This document shows positions 1-8,543 of a DNA stretch of 49,257 nucleotides, piece after piece. The stretch covers positions 1 to 49,257 of IMG/VR virus record IMGVR_UViG_3300031886_000006; one strand, written 5' to 3'. Both the position numbers and the translations under genes were made by a program. Positions within the stretch are counted from its first letter, which is position 1, and each line of letters begins with the position of its first letter. Below the pieces are notes generated by a model that had not been told where the DNA came from, did no database searches, and was given only the letters and a program-made list of their open reading frames with translations. The DNA comes from a virus.

Positions 1-1766
1 TCCCCCTTGCCGGGTGGAGTCCAGTCGTCGTAACCGACATCGTTATCTATGGACTCGTCAAGAGAGTCGACCCATGCGGCTGCTTCTTCGGGTGTATCAA
101 ATACATCTAAGTCATACAGCCATTCGGCCCTATTGCCGAACGTGCCGTCGATGTCGCGGTAGTAACCGGACACCATGAAGCCTTCACCTTCACCCATAAC
201 ATCTGCTTCGGAAACGATTTCAACGTTGACGTTGTCTGTTGAGATTTTGCCGACAGCATCATGACCGGGCCCCATCTCTGATTCGTGCCAGTCCCTCCGG
301 TCATCAGGATCACGAATGTCCCAATCCGGGTTGATGCCATCACTGAATCCGAACTTGCTGGAATAGATCTTCCCAAGGGCGTTTAGTTCTTCTCCGACCT
401 CATCGAGTTTGTTGGTATCACTGTCCCTGATGGCGTTATCCATGTCACGCAGAATGTCGTCGAACACATCAAGATTGTCGTCCCGTTCGTTGCGTTCGCC
501 GCCAAGACCATTTGCCTGCATCCAGCCGGCAACGCCTTCTGGATGACGTGCAAGCCACTCGGGATCGACTTCAGTAGTTCCGTCCGATCGCATGACCGAA
601 GGAGGCGGGTCGTTTTCTGGAGCATATGGATCGTTCCGGGAGGAGCGCATTCCCACGCGTTGGGAACGGCGGTCATGGCCCCCGAAAGCACCGGCCTCGC
701 CTTCCGCCAGACGCCTAGTTCTTGCACGATCAGCCACTTCCCGTCGCCGACTGGGGTCAGTCATTTCAACCCAGCGTCCACCCTTCTTGGGCTTGGCGGG
801 GTCAGTTGCACGGAATTCCCACTCCGACCCATCCGGCTCATGGTGTGGGGTCATGTGAGGTTCGCCCACACGGGTTACTTCGTCGAACTCGCCTCGCGAC
901 CGACGCTCTGCACGGGCTCGAGGACTCTCCCCGTCCCTGTCAGAACGCAGGCCTGGCTTGCGTCGCCCCTGAATGAAATGGGGCTTCCCTGGCATTCCTG
1001 GCGTTTTCGGGCGCTCGAATGGAGTGCCCTCCTGAACCAACATGTCCATGTCGGCGTCGACGGCATCCGGGTCGAACATTTCAGCCCCACGGGCCAACCG
1101 TCTGGCAGCCCGGGCGCCCCCTCCGCCTATTCGGGCACCAAGAACTTTAACTTCCGTTGAGTTGTAGAAGGGCTGACGGGATACGAGGACGTCAGTCTTT
1201 GCCCTCTGGAGTTCCTTGGCGGCGCGGCGCATTGCACTGGTGCCTCCGGCAGCCTCTGTGTAGGTGTATTCGTCGGTGCCTCGACTGCGAAATCCGGTGA
1301 AACTGCGGTTGAATCCTGCGTTCAGGAGTCGTGTTTTGAGTAGAACGCTTGATCGCCTAGCGTCCGTGATGAATGCGCAGGCCTTGTAGTCAACGGCGAT
1401 CTGTCGTGTGACACCGCTAAGTCGATCTAGTCGTCGATCTTTTAGTTGTGGCCCCCTGGACTCGTTCCTTATCCATTGACTGTCAGTACGACGCATGGAC
1501 GAAGGCATCGGGATGTCTCGAGATGTACCGTCGACCGCTCCGTCGAGAAAGATTTTTGTAGAATCTGAAAGTGGACCGAATTGACTGACGATTACGTCTG
1601 AGGGCAGGTGTTCTTCTAGAGACTTGGATTCGCCAGAGTTATAGAGTTCGGCCCACTCTTGTCCAGCAGAATGAAGTCCATAACAGATGTTGTAAGCGCC
1701 ATTCTTGATAACAAATCCGAATTGTTCTTCACGAATGGTGTCGGTTAGGACGGCGTAATGTTTCAC
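1..1766 (-). CDS. Large multi-module head-operon protein, 3' end cut by window edge
   Basis: The frame stays open from a GTG at 1766 to base 1, giving at least 588 residues; the C-terminus lies outside the window. The GTG overlaps the TGA of the upstream gene (GTGA) and has a strong GGAGGG about 7 bases before it, which decides the start. No whole-protein family is recognised. Visible parts: an N-terminal domain of about 200 residues; a Gly/Arg-rich stretch near 208-228; then FDPDAVDADMDMLVQEGTPF from residue 231, a degenerate copy of the calcium-loop module found intact in two other proteins of this operon. Two copies of the G-[LM]-R-S motif follow at residues 272 (GLRSD) and 372 (GMRSS), in a low-complexity Arg/Glu/Pro-rich region, and then an acidic domain. 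The shared modules make it a sibling of the 1267- and 2633-residue proteins. Function unknown; a virion-associated polyvalent protein is my inference. Confidence 0.85.
   Translation of the reverse strand, partial: MKHYAVLTDTIREEQFGFVIKNGAYNICYGLHSAGQEWAELYNSGESKSLEEHLPSDVIVSQFGPLSDSTKIFLDGAVDGTSRDIPMPSSMRRTDSQWIRNESRGPQLKDRRLDRLSGVTRQIAVDYKACAFITDARRSSVLLKTRLLNAGFNRSFTGFRSRGTDEYTYTEAAGGTSAMRRAAKELQRAKTDVLVSRQPFYNSTEVKVLGARIGGGGARAARRLARGAEMFDPDAVDADMDMLVQEGTPFERPKTPGMPGKPHFIQGRRKPGLRSDRDGESPRARAERRSRGEFDEVTRVGEPHMTPHHEPDGSEWEFRATDPAKPKKGGRWVEMTDPSRRREVADRARTRRLAEGEAGAFGGHDRRSQRVGMRSSRNDPYAPENDPPPSVMRSDGTTEVDPEWLARHPEGVAGWMQANGLGGERNERDDNLDVFDDILRDMDNAIRDSDTNKLDEVGEELNALGKIYSSKFGFSDGINPDWDIRDPDDRRDWHESEMGPGHDAVGKISTDNVNVEIVSEADVMGEGEGFMVSGYYRDIDGTFGNRAEWLYDLDVFDTPEEAAAWVDSLDESIDNDVGYDDWTPPGKG
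981..1076 (-). repeat. Degenerate EF-hand-like module, copy 3
   Basis: Within the partial left-edge protein, residues 231-262. It keeps the FDP start, the VQEGTPFERP core and the PGMP end of the intact copies. The loop reads DADMDM rather than DGDGDG, so calcium binding is doubtful. Confidence 0.7.
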
Positions 1767-3703
1767 GAAGTCCCTCCGAGACGAGTCATGACAGCGTTAA
1801 GACTTTGTTTTAGATTGCTTAGACGCGAATCAAAGAGTGTGACTTGAATATCCAAGTGTGCTAGTTCTCCCGCGTTCAGTTCACCATCGTTAGCGACGGA
1901 GTCTCGGTATCCTCGAATGTTGAATCGCTCTGCCCTTGCGATCATTCGGGTTAGGTGCTGCTGAAATAGTTGTCTCTGCGCTGCGCGCAATTCACGGAAG
2001 TATCGTCCGTAAATGCCCTCGTCCATCAGGGAGCGCATTTCTTCGACACGCATGCGCGTTCTCTCGTTGATCTTAAGTTTATCTAAGTCAACGAGTTCTG
2101 AGGGGCTGTCTATTGCTATTGGCTTAGTTGTGTCATCTTCGGCCAGCGATGCAATCGATGATGCTGGTCGGTTCCACACATCTGTCAAAGCATCAGAAAC
2201 AAGCATCGATGCAACCTCATTGGGTTCAAAGTCTGCAATGCCCTTTTTGCGATCTATTTGAGCACCTGGAATAATTGATGCGGCATCCTGTACTAGATGT
2301 TGTCTGCGGGAACCTTTTCCAACAAAAGCAACGTCGGGCGAATCAAGTCCTAAGTGTTTTTGTATTCGTGCCGCGAGGGAGGCATTGAGATGTTCGTAGG
2401 GCTTTTTGGGACTCCTAATAGTGTAGACCGTCTTGTCTGGTGTGGTGATTCGATTCCTACTAACTGTTAGTTCAGTGCGCCTCTTGAGGGCCTGTTGGAG
2501 AATCGACGGTGCGATTTCGGAGAGCGGACCGCCGGCTGAGAGATGCTGAGCGGCCTCTTCGATGCTGCCGATGAGGCCGCTTTCGGAACCCGGCGCTTCC
2601 GGTGTTGCCTTGGGCGGCGCCTTGGTGACCTTGCTGGTGCCCTTTTCAATAATGCTGATACCGTCGCCGGTTTCGTTTGAAACGTGCTTGAGACGGGCAA
2701 GTGGGTCGTTGCTGTCGTCTAACTTCATCGCAGCGTTGACAGTGCGCCCAAGTTTGCGTCGTTCTCCGACGGTGAGTTCTCGAACTTTGGCTAGGGAAAC
2801 ACTCGTACCATCAGGTCGGACGTAGGTAAGTTTTGTAACGCCGGTATTTGACAGGAGACCGAGTTCCTGTTTGCCCATACCCTCGTCGGGCATCGTCATC
2901 AGGTAGGTGGCTCCCTCCATGTCCCTGTTGTCAGGAATGGTTCGGAGTACCGATGGCGTGACGACCGGTTCGAGATGGAAGCCATCCCGGCGAATCATTC
3001 GGTGCGCAGCAATGTTTGGTTGTCCCATCTCGGCAATGAGTTTGTCTATTGCCTGTGCCTGAAGATTTGGATTAGGTGGACCGACCTTGGGGATTTGGGC
3101 TTGGGGTTTACGCGATTGGATAACTGGGTCTCCGCTCGCACCTGCCGTGATGGGAGTTCCCTCCATGGAGGCTGTTGCCCCTCGCGCTGCGCGTCGGAGC
3201 GCGGCGATAGTCGCCCCGAGCGGACCCGGAATACCGAACAGCATCATGCCGCAAGTGGACCATGCGCTGTCGGTAAAGCGACCGCCGTACTGGTAACCCT
3301 CCGGACATCGGTGGGTGCGTTCCCTGCCCCTGATTCCTCGACCCATCCCAGGCATACCCGGGGTGAGGGCCGAGTAGAGGCGTGATCTGACTGGACTCCG
3401 GACCCTGCTGACATTGCCGGGAGTAACGAATGATCCGATTGCTTGAGCAGCCTGTCCAAGTCCGCTGCGAGAACCTACGAGCCCAACCCGTTTAATGCTG
3501 TACTGTTTGGTGTTCCCGTTTCGGCGAGACAACGCCTTGTAGTTGATTATTGCATCTTGGGTTGCCCGCGCACCATGGATAAATCCATTGGGGCGAGTAT
3601 CGGATAAATCAACAGAGATGACACGTTTAACAGAAATTAGAATCTCTGCGGGCTCGTCACCACAACAGGAAACATTTTTAGTGTAGAAGTAACTAGACTC
3701 CAT
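1763..3703 (-). CDS. 646-residue head-operon protein with CPxG/FTD motif and kinase-like region
   Basis: The ATG overlaps the previous stop by one base (TAATG), and the end overlaps the next gene by four, so translation is probably coupled. Residues 133-152 read CPEGYQYGGRFTDSAWSTCG, a motif shared with the 2630-residue protein. A Gly/Arg-rich stretch precedes it. Around residues 415-530 the order of elements recalls HipA/phosphatidylinositol-kinase-like folds: a strand ending YTIRSPKKP near 425, a helix with an LGLDSP turn, VSDALTDVWNRPASS near 500, and IAIDSP near 528. The usual catalytic Asp and metal-binding residues are not all evident, so the domain may be inactive or my reading wrong. 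The C-terminal 120 residues are helical. No G-[LVM]-R-[ST] motif was found here, unlike the neighbouring giants. Function unknown. Confidence 0.85.
   Translation of the reverse strand: MESSYFYTKNVSCCGDEPAEILISVKRVISVDLSDTRPNGFIHGARATQDAIINYKALSRRNGNTKQYSIKRVGLVGSRSGLGQAAQAIGSFVTPGNVSRVRSPVRSRLYSALTPGMPGMGRGIRGRERTHRCPEGYQYGGRFTDSAWSTCGMMLFGIPGPLGATIAALRRAARGATASMEGTPITAGASGDPVIQSRKPQAQIPKVGPPNPNLQAQAIDKLIAEMGQPNIAAHRMIRRDGFHLEPVVTPSVLRTIPDNRDMEGATYLMTMPDEGMGKQELGLLSNTGVTKLTYVRPDGTSVSLAKVRELTVGERRKLGRTVNAAMKLDDSNDPLARLKHVSNETGDGISIIEKGTSKVTKAPPKATPEAPGSESGLIGSIEEAAQHLSAGGPLSEIAPSILQQALKRRTELTVSRNRITTPDKTVYTIRSPKKPYEHLNASLAARIQKHLGLDSPDVAFVGKGSRRQHLVQDAASIIPGAQIDRKKGIADFEPNEVASMLVSDALTDVWNRPASSIASLAEDDTTKPIAIDSPSELVDLDKLKINERTRMRVEEMRSLMDEGIYGRYFRELRAAQRQLFQQHLTRMIARAERFNIRGYRDSVANDGELNAGELAHLDIQVTLFDSRLSNLKQSLNAVMTRLGGTS
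3248..3307 (-). repeat. CPxG...FTD...C motif, copy in the 646-residue protein
   Basis: Residues 133-152: Cys-Pro-Glu-Gly, then GGRFTD, then STCG. The spacing between the two cysteines matches the copy at 15773-15832 exactly (Cys 1 and Cys 19). It could be a disulfide or metal-binding turn. Confidence 0.6.
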
Positions 3704-4359
3704 TAGTCACACCCGCAATCGCTGGGGTTGAAATCTACCTTTAGTGAATTTCCGAAACCGTCATCGCCCACGAGTTCCCAACTATCGTAATCTCGAAGGT
3801 AGGTAGCGAATTCTGGTTCCATGTCCACGAAGTCCCTCAGGACATCCGTGGCGTGTTTGAAATCCTCACGGGTTACTACTGGATTATAGTTGTTCTCACC
3901 TAGGGAATCCTTCACCTCCATGTAGTCTCCGAAGAAGAAATCCTCTTCCATGTTATATCCGAGAAGGTCCTTCTTTCCCTTCTTCGCCCTTTTTTTGAAT
4001 CGTCGAGCCATTCGGCGAGACCATTCCTTATCGGACCAACCCCTTTTCTTAAGTTTCCCCTTGCAGTTCTTCATCCCCGGGTGGTGGCAACCCTCGTTGG
4101 GCCAGAGTCCGGTGGTTTCGTGATGAAGCCAAGCGCAGATTCTTTCTAATGGGTATAACTCCGGATGGTTGGCGAGGATCACACGACAACGTCGGAACCC
4201 ACCACCCTTTCTCATGATGGGCCGCCAGTAGCGAAGCAGCCGTTCGAGATTTCCACGACGAGGACCACGACCACGGGTAATGGAGGTAAGACGTTCCTGG
4301 GGGAGATCCAGAATAATGTCTTGGACGCCCTTGCTCCGGTAGTCGCTATTTGTCGTCAC
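3703..4359 (-). CDS. Basic 218-residue head-operon protein
   Basis: The ATG overlaps the previous gene by 14 bases and the TAA overlaps the next ATG by one. Residues about 40-110 hold a pattern I associate with head-gene proteins of actinobacterial phages: LLRYWRPIMRKGGGFRRC, then a helix, then a His/Trp segment ending HHETTGLWP. In such phages this block often accompanies capsid or protease proteins. Here it stands alone with a cluster HHPGMKNCKGK and a very basic middle (ARRFKKRAKKGKKD). The tail is acidic and ends CGCD. The basic centre suggests contact with nucleic acid or with acidic partners. Function unassigned; the family resemblance is from memory and not searched. Confidence 0.85.
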   Translation of the reverse strand: MTTNSDYRSKGVQDIILDLPQERLTSITRGRGPRRGNLERLLRYWRPIMRKGGGFRRCRVILANHPELYPLERICAWLHHETTGLWPNEGCHHPGMKNCKGKLKKRGWSDKEWSRRMARRFKKRAKKGKKDLLGYNMEEDFFFGDYMEVKDSLGENNYNPVVTREDFKHATDVLRDFVDMEPEFATYLRDYDSWELVGDDGFGNSLKVDFNPSDCGCD

Positions 4360-4747
4360 TCTTGGCCTCCCTTCTCTTCTTGTTGCTCAGGAGCGCATCA
4401 GCAAACATTGACGACCATTCTGAAAGAGGTAAGATTTTTCCTAACTGAGGAGTGACTGGCATTTTTTCAGGAACGTCGCCGTCTGGATCGAGGAAAAACG
4501 CGTTCGTGCTCCAATGGTGCCACAGTGCTAGATCCCGCTCGTCTCTCCAGTCACCGTTCGACATCTTGACAAATATTTCTTCTGCGGGATGGGAGCGGCG
4601 TGGAGCATGTGGATCCATTCCGTCTTCGAGTTCTCGCAGGCGGCCAATGAATTGGTCCAAACTGTCGTATGGAGAAATTTGAATCCTCCCATCAGGGAAG
4701 AGCCGTTCTTTCCGTGCTTGCCAGTGTCGATCTTTAGGTTTAGGCAT
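4346..4747 (-). CDS. Hypothetical 133-residue protein
   Basis: A small gene packed between two larger ones, with an 8-base overlap upstream and 14 bases downstream, so it belongs to the same polycistronic unit. The protein starts with a basic segment (MPKPKDRHWQARKERLFPDG), has a Trp/His-rich middle (DWRDERDLALWHHWSTN) and ends in a Lys/Arg/Asp-rich tail. No signal peptide or membrane segment is visible. I do not recognise a family. A small head-completion or assembly factor is possible only by position. Confidence 0.8.
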   Translation of the reverse strand: MPKPKDRHWQARKERLFPDGRIQISPYDSLDQFIGRLRELEDGMDPHAPRRSHPAEEIFVKMSNGDWRDERDLALWHHWSTNAFFLDPDGDVPEKMPVTPQLGKILPLSEWSSMFADALLSNKKRREAKSDDK

Positions 4748-7700
4748 CCGTCGGCCCCCATTGTGCTTTTGGCTTCATCCACTTCATCAGTTTCTCGATG
4801 ATGGCTTTTTGAGCCGGACTCAATTCGACAAACTCCTTGACCAACTTCCCTTTGTCGTCAATCTTTTCTACTTCGATCATAATCTCTTCTCCGGCGAATG
4901 CCAGCGCAGTGAGTTCAGACATAATCTCCTGGCGTGTCGCGTCTACCGCATAAACCTGGGCGCTGGGGGCACCGTACCGCTTGCCCATATATGGCGAGTA
5001 CCGAGTACCACCGAACCCGGCGACGATCTCTACGAGTGCGTCTTTTTCACCGTCGTCGAGATCGTCGTAGTGTCCCGTCAAGAGGGCGTGAGATTCGAAT
5101 GCATTGGAGAGGTCACCTTGCGCCATAACCTCTCTCCCTTTCGCGATGTCACCTACGACCATTCGATGCAATTCATCTCCGGCCGCCCATGGTTGACCGG
5201 TGCTTGGGTTATCGGGACCCAGGACAGAGTCTCCGGAACCGAGCAGGACAAAACCACCACGGCGGTTGGGTAACCTGACATTAAGCGGGTAATCGACCTG
5301 TTCATGGGGTGGCCCTGACTCTCGGAGAAGAGTGTTTGCTTCGGTCGTATTAAGTTGCGGGCTTGCTCCGGTAGCAAGCAACTGCCTGGCTTTTAGGATA
5401 TCTGTCAGGGAGTTTGCTCCGACACCCTTGCTACGGTCTACTGCTCCTTCGACCTGTTTTTTTGAGAGATCATCAACTTCACGATCCGACAAGGATCTTT
5501 TTACCTCTGAGGGAAGGAAGACTCGCAAGAGATCCTCTGCAGGCAGATCACCCTGAGAGGGCAATTCAATCGATTTCTTCGGGTCAAGGTCCAATGTATC
5601 TTCAGCATCAGTCGCGGTTGACGCATCTCTGTTCGGATTGGCTAACAACCCGGCGACTCGACCTCTGGCTAGGTACAAGCGCTGGATAGTGTCCGGCCCA
5701 ACCTTGTCTATTTTGATGCCACGGCCGTCGTCGTAGCCGAACATTCCCGATTCGTACATCCGCTCTATGGCCTGCATGGAAACCGAATCAACTCGCACCT
5801 TATCCCCTACATCAACGCCTGGAACCGGTACGAACCCCTCCCCGTTCGGTAGGCGATTCTCGATCAGTTCGGAGTCCATGATCGAACCAAGGTTGCCCCA
5901 GGGTTCATGGGTGAATGGCTGCCCTCTCTTGTTATCTTTCTCGCTCAAAAATACTAACGGACTCGTATATATGGCTTGCATTTGCACATTGCCGAACGGA
6001 TCCTGGATCTGGTTGAGAAGCAAGGATGACGGACCGAACAGGAAGTGCAGATCACCCCTAGTCAAGGGCCCTGTATCGACAGGATCGTATTGGAAAGTGA
6101 TCAGCCCCCCTTTAGCCTGCACCGCTTCTTTGGCCTGCTTGAGCAGTTTAGCGATTTCAGGAGTGCGCCTGATCTCTGCTCCGTTGTGATCCAGAATCGG
6201 TTGGCCAAGGGCTTCCGTGTATCTGTCCATATGGTCGTTGAATGCCTGGGTGGCGGCAATAACGTCGGGGTGGTTTCCTTCTAACTGACTTCCAACTGCC
6301 AGGTGCCTGAGGACGAGATTACCTACCTGCCTATGTGCGCTGAACATGTCCGCATCGAATGCCATTCCACCCCGGTGCATGGCGTGGATGGCCGCAAACT
6401 CCAACACTCTTCGTTTCTCTCTACCCGTCATCGCCGCGTGTCGTTTGGTTGCCATGTAATCTGACAGTTTTTTAAAGTTCAATTTTCTACCGACAAGCGC
6501 TCCCGATCGCTTTCCTACGTCTTCGATCATTGCCAACCAGTGATTGGCGTGTCCGAGTTCATGCTGGTTGACGGAGTCATGAAAGATGGCTCGGGCCTGA
6601 TCGTAGACTCGCATGAATCTCTTGGTGTACCTGCCGCCGTGACCGGGGGCTATTGCTCCATCTGTACCTTTTGTGTCAATTTCCTCCTGAGTACGGTTGA
6701 GGTCGTCTTCAAGAGTTTTCATTGTTGCTGCCAGTTGCGTTATTGCAACGTTGTCCGTCTTGGTCAGGATGAGTTTGGGGATCATCGAATGCTCGGTTCC
6801 ATAAGCCTTAACCATTACTGGGTTGCCGGAGGAATCAGTTCTCCCGTCGGTACTCTCTTGTAGCAGGCTAAGTCGTTGGGCTTTGCGGAATTCTGGATCG
6901 AGCAAGGACTGGTCTGGCATGAACTCGGTAACAATTTCTGGCTCGGACGAGTACATAACTTTTAGGTTTGGTTTGTCCCGGGCCTCCTGCCCGCCGCCAC
7001 CTACGTTGAGAACGTACCCGCTGCCAGACGGCTCGAGCCATCCGAGGGATTCCTGGAGGATCTCCTGTGACACCGTGCCGGCTGCGAATATCGGAGCATC
7101 TTCGTCGCCCATGAGTTCGGCCAACTCCTCCGTTGTTGCCCGATCACGTTCGTCAAGTCGCCAGGCATCATCCGTGGCGGCTTCGTATGCAACCTGCCCC
7201 AAAGCGGAAGTGCCGTCGTAACCCCTGACTCCGTGGTCGGCCCGACGATCGTGTTCAGTTTTAGAAACCAGAGCCCAGTTGACTAGGTCGTATCGACCGG
7301 TTTGTATGGAATTGGCCAGCCATGCGTACATCATGTTGCGGTCGTGGACGTCAAACACGTCGTCGTCATCACGGAACTTGACCTTCCCCAGTTTGTATAC
7401 GCCGGTACCGTGCGGAAAGCGCTCTATGAGTTCCCTGCCACCTAGAAAACTGGCCTCGGATCTAGGTGATTCGCCGTTGGGGCCTGGCAGGAATGAGGGA
7501 TTGACCGCCCCCATAACCCTCTTTGCATCAGCGATGGTTTCAATGGGCTGACCGGCATTGAGTTCCTTGTCAACTCGGTCACGGACCCGTTCTTGCCATT
7601 TTTCGTAATGCTTAGGCCCTCTCGCGCGGGCTATCCGTTCGTCGATAACCCGTATCAGTATCTTGGTATCCTTATTAAGTCTCCATACGTCGAACGGTTT

Positions 7701-8543
7701 GGGTGGCGGGTAGGTTCCACCCCTTGGATCTCCGTCGCTGCCAGTCCCCTGGGGTCCGTGTGGATCTGTTCCCGAACGCAATCCCTCCCTCCGCGGCGAA
7801 AACTCGGTACGTCTCGCCATACGTTCGGCACGGCGGCTAGGCATCGGGGTAAGATTTTGATGTTCCCCGACAGCACCCTCCGGCCTGAATCGTCGCATGC
7901 GACTCACATCGGGTTTTGCTTCAAGGATCGGATCCCGAGTATCGTCCGGAAAGTCGGCCGGCTTTGTTGGCGTGTGTGGCATCCCTGGGAGATTCGTATT
8001 GACTCCCGGGATGGCAGGGCGTTCGTAGGGGGTTCCCTCCTGAACAATGCCATCGCCGTCTCCGTCCCATGCTTTGGGATCGAAGACCGAGGACACCCCG
8101 CGAGCAACGCGTCCGATACCGCGACCAAGACCACCGCGCCTGCGACGACCCAAAGCCTTCTCGTGCTGACCCGAACCAGTTAGAGATTTGAATTCGGAAG
8201 CATGATTGCCGCGTGCATTGTTGCGTTCCTTTTTGACGTTCGGGAACTTGGTTACAATGGGAACGCTGGAAAGCATTTCCGTATCAGGCTTGATGAGCCG
8301 TTCGAAAAACATGTTGTTCCAGCGATCAGCCTCATCGCCCTTATGTCCATCCCAAAAGAACTTATGGAATGACGTATTCGTAATCGGCTTTAATGTCTTT
8401 TTACGATCCGCAAACGACCAGAAGTTGATAAACATCGGGTCCTTGTTGGGCAGAACTACTGCTCCATCATGGCCGTCCTCATCGCCGTCCAAGATGTAAT
8501 ACACCCTGGCGTTAGGAACATTTGCGACGTGGATTGCTCTCAT
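4740..8543 (-). CDS. 1267-residue polyvalent-type protein with HELGH zincin-like site
   Basis: The ATG overlaps the TAA of the 2630-residue gene by one base. In order: an N-terminal domain (1-130); a Gly/Arg-rich stretch near 130-150; a perfect EF-hand-like calcium loop module from residue 154 (FDPKAWDGDGDGIVQEGTPY); one GLRSG motif at residue 254 in a Pro/Gly/Arg linker; then globular regions. HELGHANHW at residues 661-669 has the HExxH core of zinc metallopeptidases inside a helix. A later region (near 830-960) and the C-terminal 150 residues are unrecognised mixed alpha/beta domains. Length, mixed domains and placement beside the portal and protease fit the phage polyvalent protein class, thought to enter the host with the DNA. 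Peptidase activity is an inference from the motif. Confidence 0.88.
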   Translation of the reverse strand: MRAIHVANVPNARVYYILDGDEDGHDGAVVLPNKDPMFINFWSFADRKKTLKPITNTSFHKFFWDGHKGDEADRWNNMFFERLIKPDTEMLSSVPIVTKFPNVKKERNNARGNHASEFKSLTGSGQHEKALGRRRRGGLGRGIGRVARGVSSVFDPKAWDGDGDGIVQEGTPYERPAIPGVNTNLPGMPHTPTKPADFPDDTRDPILEAKPDVSRMRRFRPEGAVGEHQNLTPMPSRRAERMARRTEFSPRREGLRSGTDPHGPQGTGSDGDPRGGTYPPPKPFDVWRLNKDTKILIRVIDERIARARGPKHYEKWQERVRDRVDKELNAGQPIETIADAKRVMGAVNPSFLPGPNGESPRSEASFLGGRELIERFPHGTGVYKLGKVKFRDDDDVFDVHDRNMMYAWLANSIQTGRYDLVNWALVSKTEHDRRADHGVRGYDGTSALGQVAYEAATDDAWRLDERDRATTEELAELMGDEDAPIFAAGTVSQEILQESLGWLEPSGSGYVLNVGGGGQEARDKPNLKVMYSSEPEIVTEFMPDQSLLDPEFRKAQRLSLLQESTDGRTDSSGNPVMVKAYGTEHSMIPKLILTKTDNVAITQLAATMKTLEDDLNRTQEEIDTKGTDGAIAPGHGGRYTKRFMRVYDQARAIFHDSVNQHELGHANHWLAMIEDVGKRSGALVGRKLNFKKLSDYMATKRHAAMTGREKRRVLEFAAIHAMHRGGMAFDADMFSAHRQVGNLVLRHLAVGSQLEGNHPDVIAATQAFNDHMDRYTEALGQPILDHNGAEIRRTPEIAKLLKQAKEAVQAKGGLITFQYDPVDTGPLTRGDLHFLFGPSSLLLNQIQDPFGNVQMQAIYTSPLVFLSEKDNKRGQPFTHEPWGNLGSIMDSELIENRLPNGEGFVPVPGVDVGDKVRVDSVSMQAIERMYESGMFGYDDGRGIKIDKVGPDTIQRLYLARGRVAGLLANPNRDASTATDAEDTLDLDPKKSIELPSQGDLPAEDLLRVFLPSEVKRSLSDREVDDLSKKQVEGAVDRSKGVGANSLTDILKARQLLATGASPQLNTTEANTLLRESGPPHEQVDYPLNVRLPNRRGGFVLLGSGDSVLGPDNPSTGQPWAAGDELHRMVVGDIAKGREVMAQGDLSNAFESHALLTGHYDDLDDGEKDALVEIVAGFGGTRYSPYMGKRYGAPSAQVYAVDATRQEIMSELTALAFAGEEIMIEVEKIDDKGKLVKEFVELSPAQKAIIEKLMKWMKPKAQWGPTDA
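7968..8084 (-). repeat. EF-hand-like DGDGDG module, copy 2
   Basis: Residues 154-192 of the 1267-residue protein. It matches the copy at 24656-24772 at 34 of 39 residues, yet the DNA differs at many third codon positions, so the match is kept at protein level and is not a recent DNA copy. The loop DGDGDGIVQE has the DxDxDG spacing of calcium-binding EF-hand/dockerin loops. Confidence 0.85.

Noticed and set aside
543-1160. 205-codon plus-strand open frame opposite the left-edge gene
   Set aside because: It lies wholly within the minus-strand gene that has a strong ribosome site, shared modules and continuous reading; the plus-strand product has no recognisable features.
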